Below are positions 48,501 through 59,823 of a stretch of 64,000 nucleotides of DNA, in pieces. Source of the stretch: Rotaria socialis (lineage: Eukaryota > Rotifera > Eurotatoria > Philodinida > Philodinidae); the NCBI GenBank assembly GCA_905331475.1, contig CAJNYU010002188.1:1-64000 (forward strand). Reading direction: 5' to 3'. A program made the position numbers and the translations under genes. Below the pieces are notes generated by a model that was given only the letters and a program-made list of their open reading frames with translations, was not told where the DNA came from and made no database searches. The first letter of the stretch is position 1; each line of letters begins with the position of its first letter.

Positions 48501-49872
48501 GATTAATAAGATGAAATGTTATTAATAGCGGAAAAGATTTATGATTAGAACAGATATGATTGATATATTGAAATGTTTGGATAGGACAAGTCACTGAATA
48601 GTCGCTGGTTAATAGTAAAGATTTTCCTAGACGAAAAAAATAATTAAAATAAAAAATAATATAATTAAAAATATTTACCTCGTGACGTAAGAATGGTTTT
48701 TGTTGTTTCGCTTGAAAATTCTTCAATACTAATCTGTAAACTTAAATTTGTATTTTGCTCGGTGACAAAATAATACAAATGATTGAGGGCCAATGATATA
48801 AGTGTACTTTGAAGTTGACTAACTGTAGAAAATAAATAAATCAATATCATCAAAGACTAATAGATTTCTTCTTACTTTCACGATATTGACCAGAAAGTAT
48901 AATTAATGTATTGATATAATTTGTTGTTAAACGTGATATACATTGATTAAATATACATTCACTAATGTTCGCTGATTTTTCATTAGACGAAAAGATCTGA
49001 TCGAATTGTTGCTTTTGGTTGACATCTAATGGATATAAACATCGTAGACCGAGTCTAATCTAAACAATGCGACACGTATATAATATATATTTATATCTCT
49101 ATATAAAATTATCATTAACATCATCAGACAGAAGAATCTCTGGTGACATTATTTTGTCTCAAAAGTCATTGTCAATTCGATTCCGACGTAGTCTCTTTTT
49201 TCTCTCTTACTGATGCATCCGTTTCCTCGTGTGTGTCCAGTCCAGTCAATCGATAGAGACAAAATTATACATGAATAGAGACCAATTATCATATTTAGTT
49301 ACATCGGTCAGCCGAAAGGAGAAGAAGGAACTGCTGCTGTAATCGACGTCTGTATCTGATTATTGATAGGAAAAAAAAGAATATATATATATATACATAC
49401 ATACATACATATATTTATTTCTGTTCACTTTATGATTTCATAATTGTTCTATATAACATCAGTTCAAGGATCATATGTTCAATTGATAACTATCTATCTA
49501 TACAACTACGTAACAAGAGTCACGGGCTATTTGTCACACATATATGTGCAGTAGCCTGAAGGACTACTGACATGTATGCATATCATAGCAGTCGATCGAT
49601 GATGACCATTATTATGCAAAAAAAATGTATTTCTGTATACATATGTATTTTTACTTTTTTTTTCTTCTTACCCGTGATGATGAAATAGATTTCTTTGGTG
49701 TTAATTGAGGATGATGGTTATTATCATAAATAGTAAAACTAGACGACTGAAGATGATTGACGGATGATGAAGACGACGGCTGTTGTTGTTGCATAAGTCC
49801 AATCGTATGCTTATGGTCATCGCTGATCATCATTCGTTGTGATGATGAAGGCAAACTAAAAGAAAATGACAT
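45530..49872 (-). CDS. KIF26: KIF26/VAB-8-like divergent kinesin
   Basis: Nine exons join in frame to 822 residues: 49672-49872, 48876-49059, 48679-48822, 48320-48626, 48018-48195, 46207-47317, 45949-45989, 45753-45885 and 45530-45699. Residues 68-338 form a kinesin motor-like domain (IRLGLRCLYPLDVNQKQQFD; SNLLMSLALALPSN; FVINNIDEPFLYIFATV). The P-loop position reads ILSGQYRES instead of GxxxxGK[ST], so ATP hydrolysis is probably lost, as in KIF26 and worm VAB-8. The middle region carries NGEIWVDGP, EIWIDGP and SSGYESM (near 670), all seen in KIF26. The C-terminus has the paired coiled-coil segment (LKHRQNELKLELAMTKAFL; EYLEKRLASAKSQL). KIF26 proteins act in cell and axon migration rather than transport. 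Exons are individually modest; continuity of all phases supports the model. Confidence 0.85.
49381..49413. repeat. (TA)n(CATA)n microsatellite
   Basis: Simple repeat in intron 1 of the KIF26-like gene, between its first two coding exons. Confidence 0.8.
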
Positions 49873-52800
49873 GGCTCTAATTTCTAGTTGATTAAACTAA
49901 GCTCGAGAGGAAGAAATGTGTCATCTCTTTTTTCAATGTGATAGGCAATGACGCAAGTAGTATAGGCTAATGTCGAACATATATCGATGAATTATAAAAA
50001 AGTAAATATACATCATATAGATCTACGAATTGAACATTCACGTTCAAGGTTATACATGATCTCTCAACTGACATTCTACAATTTCATTTTCAAAGAAAGA
50101 AAGAAAAAAGAAATAATGGCTTTTTTTTGGGATGCACTATGATATGTAAATATTTCATTTATGTATTTCTCTTCTGTACAAATGACACACTTGTCTTGTA
50201 ATCCAGTTCCGGTATGTGTGTCTACCTCGTATGCATACTAATGAATAAGATTTGTTAGTTTTTTTTATTAAATTAATTAGAAATTTTGTCGCTGTCTAAT
50301 ACGATTATCTCATTTTTCGGAGATGATTATGACAAGAATAGACGACGAGGAAGAAGAAGAAGAAGAAAAAACAAAATCAATAAAAGATGAATTTGATCAA
50401 CGGATAATCTGAAATGATGATTTTCTTTTTTTTTGTCTATAGGTGATGATAGTAAAGGGAAAGATAAACTGTTTTTCTCAGTGCCAATTATAAAATAAAA
50501 AGCTGAACACATGGCGTTATCGACGATTGTCACTTGACATACGCACAACTGGAGATCTGTTGGGCTAGTTTGTGTTTATTTCTATTTACGGTCAATTAGA
50601 AGCAAGTGTAGTACATGCGCCCTGTGTCCCGCCTCTTACTTTTTTCCTCGAGAGTCTATATCAATAATTCATCGACTAATACTGACAAAGTGTATCTCTG
50701 TGCTTTTTTTTAATAAAGATATAGCGTGACCATCTGATCTTCCAGCGCACATAAAAATATTCTAATTAATTCTATCTTACGAAATAACACACATATATAT
50801 ATGATTACTATTATGTAAGATCAATATTAAGAGTTTTATATAAGAGAAAATAATTTTTCAGCCTTGATTTATTTAGGTATTTAATAAAAAAAAAAAAGAG
50901 AAAGTGAAATAAATGAATAAGAAAACGTAAGGAAGCATATGTCTCTCGGAGTGTAGAAGAGAAATGCGTTTCTTCTTCAATCTACCTTTAAGTCAACAAT
51001 AGAATCTAGTACGTAGTTAGTCAATGAATATGATGTAATCAAGCAGAGTAGCTGGTCGAATGCAGCACATCCGGGTTCAAAGCATCTTTTGATTTAACGA
51101 AGAGAATAGGAAAAGAGAATTGTGCACATAGGAGAGGAGAGGAGAGGTGTCACACAAAGGACCAAACGCCCCAACTAATAACCAACATACAAACACACGC
51201 ACACACTTACGGTCTTTTTCTCGTCTACTTATTAACTGAATAGAGAATGAGAGTGAACGAAGAAGAACAAGAAAAAGGAATAGATGAGGATGATGGTGGT
51301 GGTGGTCAGTAGAATAAATATACGATTAAATTGCTTTTTAGTTGATGTTCATTGGTAAAGAAAATGATTGTGATTTCCGCATTCAATGACAACAAGTAAT
51401 ATATATATATATATCGTTTTTTCAACATTGATGAATAAAAGAAAGAAAAAAGGAAATTTCATGGAATGCAGAGATGAACCTTTAAGTGAGTAACCTTTCA
51501 CATTCGGAGGATATCTAAGTAAAAACTAATCAGATTAATTCAATAAATTAACCCACTCCGCCTTGTTTTACAACATATCATGAGAAGTTTAGAGACTAGA
51601 CATTCACGCTGAGAAGTGTTAATGACAATAATTATACGAAGAATGTTTGGATAATCAGGAAGTATTGCCGGAAAAGTTCAAAGGATCTAGTCTGTTCATT
51701 CATATACACACACACACACATACATCGATTACAAGAAAAACAGCTGACCTTGCTTATTCAATCATTTCTGTCTTAATGCGGCGAGACAATGTTCATTACT
51801 TGTGATTTCTTCTCAAACATACATAAAGCAAAATAACTCTTCTGTTTAGTGATTAATATTTATATACAGATCAACATTCATTATGATCTAACTGACAAAC
51901 AAACAGCTCATTGCGATCAGTCAGAACTTACTTTGATGTGTAGAGACGTCTTTTTCTCATATTATTGGTGAGCACGATCGATCGAAAATAAGATTTTGAA
52001 GTCGTGATGGCAGTAATAGAAGAGGACGGACAATCCTATAATAACAATTTATACGTTAAATAAAAAGAAAAACAAGACAAATATTTGAATGTACAAGGCT
52101 AGAAAAAAGAAAAAAGACAAACATACATTATGGGAAGACAAAATAACAGATTATCAAATTGGCTTCTCTCAATTTTTTCTTCTTCTATGCACATTGTTTT
52201 GTCTCGCTTTAATACAACATAACAAAATCAATTGGATACGGATACTTACATCATTAAGACAATTTGATTTCCGATCGAACATGGAATAGAGATTTAATGG
52301 ATAAAATGGTTTAATAAAATTAAAGATACTTGATCTATAATAAAACATCGATGTATATTTGTGAAATACGAGAAGATCATTATTGACAATGTCTATAAAT
52401 TTTTGAAGGTTGGTCTTGTTATTTTCAAACACTTATTCGATGACATTGCCATTAGAAGAATTCATTAAACACAAAACCAGGTAAATCGATTATCGATTCA
52501 ATTCTAAGCGTTGTTTGCCTAACAAAAAAAAAAGAAAAAAAAGAACGCAATTTAATAATTATACAAGCGTTCATATTTAGTTGTCCTATAAAATACTTAT
52601 TCTTACATCACACTGATTTCTACTCATCATATGTCATATTAAACAATATCATTCCTTATCTCTAAAAAAAATGTCAATTGTTTTATATGTAGAATCTTTC
52701 GGACAGTTAAACCATATAAAACTTCTGCTCAACTCAAATGTCTACCGATGGGATGACCAGTTCTCTTCCTCATCATCATTATTATTACGTATACAAGAAC

Positions 52801-55438
52801 AAAAGAAGCATAGATGTTGCTTGCTAATAAAAATTGAACAATATGTTGCCTCGATGTAGAAAATATTTGTTTGATGAATCAAGAGAATATCACGAACGAA
52901 AGTGTCACCTATAATTGCTGGTATTATGCTTGGGATTAAGTCGAACTATGCATAGTTTTTGATCATATTGATTAACATTTCATAATAGCTTGTTGTTATT
53001 TTTTTCTCTCTCTTTTTAATTTCATTTCGGAAAGATAAGAGAGATATAAAGTCTATTCAAGAAAAATTCAAGTATGACTCACTGCAAGATCTCAATCATA
53101 GACAACATATTTCATGTCATCATTATCACATATTACACTCTGTTGCATCAATGAAACTTTTCTCTTTTTTTTTACTTGTCTATCGATAATAGCATAGAGT
53201 GTATTCTCCATCTGCTGCTTGTCTTCTATTAAATTCAAATCGATTATTCTTCTTGTAACAAACATTTTTTTTTGTACATCGATTCAATTCACTTTCTTGA
53301 CCTACTAATGAAGTCGACACATTCATGTACAAAATATGTGTAGACATTCATTATCGCTTTTCAATTCGTGTTCAATGCATCATAAACTGAAATAGAATTT
53401 TATACAATGTATTATTTCATATATAATGAAGTATAGAAAATTTTTTCATTTAAAAATAAAAACAGCAATAGACTGTAAATTTGAAAATCATCGATAGTTA
53501 CAGTAAGTTTTTTTTTCTTCAGTCATCTAAACAGCTGAACCCACCGGGTTCGATTTTTCGTTTCGACATGACCGATCACTGAACCTCACATTGGTTGTTT
53601 CAACAAAAATATCTTTTGTCAGTAGACAATTTTCGTGCCCTCTTGACAAGACTGGACCCAAGCTATTTCTTGAATATTTGAGCGAATTGCTTAAAACGAT
53701 TTTTTTACCGGATATCTATTGATGAAATCGATCAATTACTTATTATTTTTCGTAGTGATTATACATTTATGAGCGTTGCACAATCAGCATATATCGTAGG
53801 TGCTTGTTATATGTCACATGAGAATCATCTTTATAAAGAGCTCGAGCTTCACGAATGATCCAGAGGAAAAAAACATGTAATGAGTGAAGCATAGATTAAG
53901 AATTCTATACGAAATATTGATCATAAAATAGATAAATTATGTATGAAAATATAGAAGACATTATCAAAAATATCTTTGCCGATGATCTGTTTGCAAGCAA
54001 ATTATCCGTTGATTTAATATTTCTCTTATAAAAATTGAAAACAAATAATAATGACGTTGTCTTCGTCAAAATCATTTGTTATCGAGCCGAAACAATTCAT
54101 TTCAGTTTGTGAATGAATGATCACAGAAAAAAACTGTCCAACGAACTTGTTTTCGTCTACTAATATTAGACAGGCTTATTTATTAAAGCATCCTATCAAA
54201 TTCCTTTGAAGCAATCAAATTTCTTCAATTCAAGAAAAAATAAAAAACATCACTGCATCATCGGAAAATAATTTTTGTTTTCATAATTTCTTGATTCGTT
54301 TTTGTAAAAAAAAATTCAATTAATGTTTTTTTATATAAGAAGTTCGTAAATTCTTTTTTTTTTTCATTATTCAATGGATTTATTTCTTTGAATACAAAAA
54401 AGTTCCTATGAAAGCGCATTGTTTACTCTGTGCTTGAATTAATGATACATCTTTCCTGATTACTCTTGTCCATAGAAAGGAACAAAAAGAAAAATAATGA
54501 GAAAAATAATTAAGTACTTAGAAAGTAAAGGTAAAACGAACCTTTATTTATTTCTTAATGCACATGACTAAAATCGATAAAAGAAAATATTTGGAACAAA
54601 ATTGCGAGAAGCTCAAATTAACGTGGTTCAATTTGTTAGGCACGAGGAATAGATTATAGAAAGGATGCTAATTAAATCCTGCGACAACTTGCTATTGTCG
54701 ATATTTAAATCTTTTGAAATAAATCACTCGTATCCATGACTGAATTTGTGTAACATTCTTTGAAATAACTATTTTCGTAGTAAAATCAATATATCTTAAA
54801 ATTTGCGTATTGATCTACTGAATTTATTCTTCAGCGTCTTAACAAAAGACTTTCACTTCAGTTAGATCGCATGGTGCTAAAATTTATTCTTAAAAAATAC
54901 GAGTAGAATTGAATAATAATCAAGCTGAAAATACTTTGCAAGCAACTATCATCGATATGGTTTCGTACAAGCTAACATATCAGCAATCGAAAAATTCTAT
55001 TCATTTTTTGATTAAAATAGGATGACAACCTTTAAAGTAACAGGAGAATTCATCGCTAATAAGTATCACAAGTTACGATCATCTTGGTAAGTAATAATAC
55101 GAATTAGGCACGAGTGGAACCGTTTCAATAAGAATTGTGCTCATAGTTACTGAGATTTATCTCACTGGTGAGTAACAGCCCATATAAAGTTTTATACAAC
55201 AGAAGAATTAGGTTGCTTCATATTGATATTTATATGGAATTTCGTTATTCAAATTTTTTTTATCTCATAAATCAAAGATACCGTACTTTATTTATGAAAA
55301 TAAAAAGATCTCATTAAGCACCAAACCTTTTACCATTACGAAAAAAAGAACAGTCTGATTTCATCCGTAGCAACGATACACTATCCGCAGGATGATCAGT
55401 AGAAAAATAACTGATTTCTCTTCACGCTCCATAGCATA
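49873..55438. other. Large intergenic spacer
   Basis: About 5.6 kb upstream of the KIF26-like gene, presumably with its promoter and untranslated exons. It holds a GGAGA run near 51132, a (TA)n run near 51400 and a (CA)n run near 51710. A 37-codon open stretch near 53756 ends in a stop and is not recognised. No gene supported. Confidence 0.45.
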
Positions 55439-55446
55439 GTACATAC

Positions 55447-56531
55447 CAGAGATGTCCACAGGGTGATTTTTTGTGCCCTACCATGCCCAGTTGAAAAAAA
55501 TGCAAAAATTTAAAATGCACTCTGATCCTGCCTGTACCCTGGCCAGGACAGGACAGGGTATCCTGCTGAGCTGGCATACGGAAAATATCTTTGAACTGGA
55601 TCCGAGTATTTCCTGAATGATTTCGTTTTAAACAGCTTTCCAAAAAAAACAAGATACTTCTGAAGCAGAACATGACAGGATCTATCTAGCCCGCATATGA
55701 ATTTTATTGAAAAAATACCTGGCAGAAAGTTAAAATTCCGAAAAATCATACGAAACTGAACCAATTTTGGTAAAATCGTGATTCGCCTAGAAGAACGTTA
55801 CAATGACTCATACTATTTTCCATGTAGATCTTGCCGTACTCTATCGATTAGACACATTTTGAGCTCGATTTAACATTCCCGGCCCATAGAAATTAGGTCC
55901 AAATTCCTAGGTTTTTTGTTAAATCCTTTCGTGATTGCGCAATAGCAACTTCCAGAGGTAGCCACGGTGGTTTCTAAACAGATTTTTAACCGATTTATCG
56001 ACTGGGAGCCACTGCGACTATGTTGAAAAATTCTTCCTGGCCAATCGCGACGGGATTTAGCAAAATTGGTTGAGTTTTGTATGGTTTTTGTGGCTTTCAG
56101 TTTTTTATGAAGATTTGAGTACGATTGGTATCTGGGCTGAATAGAGCTCAGCGAGTTCTACTTGGAAAGTGGTTTGTGTAGTCCTTGGGAGTAATCCATT
56201 CGGAAAATATTCGAAGTTCCCATTCTTACTTAAGATATCCTACGTCTTTTATGGTCACTATTTATAATTATCTTGATTCTAGCATGTTCATACGGTGGTC
56301 AATATAAATCGGAAGTTCTGCTTACCAGTTGCTGTCGCTCTCTGGAGTCTATTTTTTATTTTTGATACTTCGAAACTAAAAGTATGTCTTCAAAACTGAA
56401 ATTCAAACAACTGAATTTTACCTTGCAGAGTACAGCTCCCACCCTGCCCTGCTCTGCAATTTGCCCTGGTCTACCCTGTCGTGCTACAGGGTAGGGTAAA
56501 ATTAATTTTTTTTGCCCTGTGGGCATCTCTG
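55447..56531. mobile_element. hAT-like non-autonomous element, 1085 bp
   Basis: Terminal inverted repeats CAGAGATGTCCACAGGG (left) and CCCTGTGGGCATCTCTG (right) match at 16 of 17 positions. They are flanked by a perfect 8-bp target duplication GTACATAC at 55439-55446 and 56532-56539, which fits the hAT preference nTnnnnAn. Subterminal regions are rich in CCCTG/CAGGG motifs (for example 55540-55560 and 56440-56510), possible transposase-binding repeats. No transposase frame exists inside. It is distinct in sequence from the element at 4318-4773. Confidence 0.88.
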
Positions 56532-56636
56532 GTACATACGTATTTGTTTCTCTTTCATCAATAACCATGCCTGATACAGAAATTACATTTTTTAGATTTT
56601 GATTTCTTCATATTGCTTTGGATCGTAGAAATAAAA

Positions 56637-59332
56637 ATGATATTGAGCTTCTTTATATTATTTTCTTCTTTCCTTGTTACCGATGAGAAACACTTCAATG
56701 GAGGAACTATTACTTGGGCTCCCATTGATCCATATGATAATGGCACTTCAGTTGGAGTCACTATCACTCAAACTTATTCATGGACATATCCATATGTAAA
56801 ATGTGAAAATAATGTACCGATCACCACTACTGCATTTACTGGTGCCAATGCTAATCTGACTTGTGTTGTTGATTGTTTAAGTGATGGTGGGTATTCAAGT
56901 GCACCCATTAATATTCTTACCGATTGTACATGGGCTAGTTCATCATTAAAGACGATGACAAGCTCAAGACCGAAGAATGTTACACTGTCTGCTGATGCTT
57001 ATTTTTATATAGCTAATAGAGGAAGTGCTTGGACGCCGTTGAATAATCCTCCCACAGCAGCTCTTGAATGGTCCATAGTGACATTTATTGATATTCGCCA
57101 ACGACCGGATGGATTCATCAGTAGCGCTCCCGTGCCACAGTTTATTTCTCCTCAATATGCGATTGTTAATAGAACAACGAAGATCACTATCCCTGTTTCG
57201 GATCCTAATGATGGGGATGATATACGTTGTCGATGGGCAGTCTATACATCTGGATACCGAAGACGAAAACGATCGAATGACGAGAAAGAGCAAATCAATC
57301 ATCCTTCTCATCTTCATCCATACAATCAGAGAGAAAGCAAGAAAGAGCTGATTCATATTAGAGAAAAAAGGGGTCCTTGTGGTTCTGGCGGTGGTGGTGG
57401 CAGTGGCTGTACCACTAACTGTACAAACGGTTGTAGTTGCCAATGTAGCGCGTGCATACGTTCATTATGTCCAGGAACGACATGTACTTTAGCTGCAGGT
57501 TGCATGGCTACGACAACTACAGTAGCGACCACCAGCACTCTAGAAACCATAGGAACATTAAAATCGACGTCATCGTATCCGACTCGTCAAGCTATTAATG
57601 AATGTGGGGGTATTTGTTATCCTGGTAGTTTGCCCAATGGTACAACCCTTTCAAATTGTACGATCACATTCACTGGCATGACAGCCGGCATCTGGTATGC
57701 AGTTGCAATTCAGGTAATCTGATTCTTTTTCACACATACTTGAATGCTTTATCATAATCCTGGAATCTCTCAAACTATCTAGCATAATCTGAATGATTTG
57801 GTTACAGGAGGACGATGCTGAACTCTTGTTAAACCAAATATTCGAGTTTTAAATGTTATGTATATTATTTAAAAAAATATGCAATCGTTTACAACATTCT
57901 CCAGAAATATACAATAACATACAGTGTAGATTTCTTACTCTATAGGTTGAAGATTTTATCAATTCATCAAGCGCAACACCAATGAGTTCAGTTCCTATTC
58001 AAATGTTAATTTATGTTCTGCCAACACCATTCTGTTCAATCACGCCTATCATCTTGCCTTTAACAGACTGCCTCGAAGTGCAAGTTCATGTCTCAGTTAG
58101 CTTCAATATCTCCGCAATGAATTTATGTAATTTTACTGTCGCTAACATTACAGACATTGTTACTTCAACTAATATCAATGGTATGACTGGTAGTAATCTC
58201 ACAAGCTCAACAACAAACTCATCGATTTCATACGTAACCTATACCTGGATACCACAGAACAATCAAGTTGGATCTCAGCGACTATGTTTCATTGCATTCA
58301 CAAGGTAGAATTTATCTACGTTCACTTTTCATAATTTGAATGATGTTTTTGTTTCTTGTTAATAAGTGAAAATCTACAATCATCTCAATATTGTGTGCAA
58401 TTTACTGTAAAAAATTCATCCAACATTTGCGTTACAACGACGACTTCCACAACAACCATATCCACGACAAAATCCACAACAACCACGACGACCACTACAA
58501 CGACATCGACAATCACCAGTACGACATCAACAACAGCTACGACGACTAGTACTTCTTCAACATCTGCTACGTCTACCACTTCAACCAAGTCTACAACCCC
58601 GACGATCTCTACAACTTCTAGCACGTCTTCAACGTCAACTACCTCAACCACGTCGATAACATCTACGACTTCGACAACCTCAACGTCGTTCTCAACGTCT
58701 ACGACTTCAGTGGCAACGATAACTTCTTCATCCTCACAAATATCCACCTTGCAATCGACGGATGACTCTTCTCTTTTTGTTGGACTTGGCATAGGTCTTG
58801 GTCTTCCACTAATACTCGCTATTGGTATAACGACTGTTTGTCTTTGCTGCCGATGGTGCCCAGGAGCGTTCTGGTACGCGGATACGTGTTTGATTTTTGC
58901 TTTATAAATCAAACTCTTTTCGTTTTTCATAGGAGAAGATTGCGCGAAAGGTTTTGGCGAGAGAACCCTACTCATTGTGAAGAATGCGTGAAAGAATACA
59001 ATGGCCAATCACATGAGAACGCTCATAAGATTCGGGGTCAGGATTCAACGAACTATCGACGACAGTATATCAATGATAAACCGCAAACGCCAGTCATGGA
59101 TTATTTTCGTGAAGATTCGCTTCTCTCTGGTTCATTGCCACCGTTTGAGATACAATCGATGACAACGACATATACTACTTTCATGTCATCACCCTCCATC
59201 AACATCATGCCAAGTGAGAATATAACTGGAAGGTTGAATGACCCCAGTCAGTCATTCTCAACTGGTTCTGGTGGGTCAATCCTTGTACGAGCTTATGTGG
59301 CACAACAACAGACAAAAGGTAGATTTCCCTAG
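56637..59332 (+). CDS. Large type I membrane mucin-like surface protein, lineage-specific family
   Basis: Four exons, 56637-57713, 57946-58304, 58367-58873 and 58933-59332, join in frame to 780 residues. ATG 56637 opens a signal peptide (MILSFFILFSSFLV). The ectodomain contains TITW...TYSWTYPYVKC, VSDPNDGDDIRCRWA, ECGGICYPGSLPNGTTLSNC and GIWYAVAIQVEDF. I associate these with a family expanded in bdelloid rotifers. A furin-like RRRKR and a GSGGGGGSG/Cys-rich insert lie between them. A long Thr/Ser tract (58430-58750), presumably O-glycosylated, precedes one membrane helix (LFVGLGIGLGLPLILAIGITTV) and a cytoplasmic tail of about 140 residues. Function unknown; adhesion or surface coat is a guess. 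Confidence 0.82.
58435..58750 (+). repeat. Threonine/serine-rich coding repeat
   Basis: Imperfect ACN/TCN codon repeat inside exon 3 of the surface protein. It encodes a Thr/Ser tract with little else, a mucin-type stalk likely to vary in length between alleles. Confidence 0.85.
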
Positions 59333-59823
59333 TGATTTACATTTTCCATAGACAACTATTTTGACTTCGCTCTTGATAAACAGTATTAACTTTGAGAAAA
59401 ATCACTAACACAAGCACTTTTTCTAATAATTAACATAAATCTTATCCACAAATAATCTCACTATTCTGAAGTTTTTGGGCGTGGGTGTGGTTGAGTAATG
59501 TAGATGAAGAAAAATCTCGAACACCCTCAAGATATAACTATACTCTTGTAAAAGAATATCAAAATAATTTTAATAAAGTAATAGTTGTGCACTGTAGTTC
59601 TCTCAGAAAAATAGGAAAATACAATTGTTCATATAAAAAAAAGAGGCAAAAATGAATATGGATACTTGAAAATTATGTAATATATAGTAAGAATTTCTCA
59701 TAGTCTAATCAAAATAACATCATTGATCAATGTTCACTATGGGTAACCTGGTGCCAGTCGACGTATACGTCGTTCGTATCGGATTTGTTGTGTAATCATA
59801 TTTGGATTGAATTTTTTCATCAA
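59333..59823. other. Intergenic between converging paralogues
   Basis: Holds the 3' ends of the two opposed surface-protein genes. No other feature seen. Confidence 0.6.

Noticed and set aside
51040-51100. tRNA-like GGGTTCAAAGC sequence
   Set aside because: No acceptor stem, D-arm or anticodon arm can be folded around it.
53756-53860. Open stretch SDYTFMSVAQSAYIVGACYM as an exon
   Set aside because: Only about 37 codons, no partner exon and no recognisable family; surrounding DNA is full of stops.
57353-57550. Antisense frames across the surface-protein gene
   Set aside because: They are reverse complements of Thr/Ser- and Gly-rich coding sequence, which leaves long open antisense frames by composition.
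58385-59008. Val/Asp/Glu-rich 207-codon minus-strand frame
   Set aside because: It is the antisense shadow of the Thr-rich ACN/TCN repeat (reverse GTN/GAN codons), not a separate gene.
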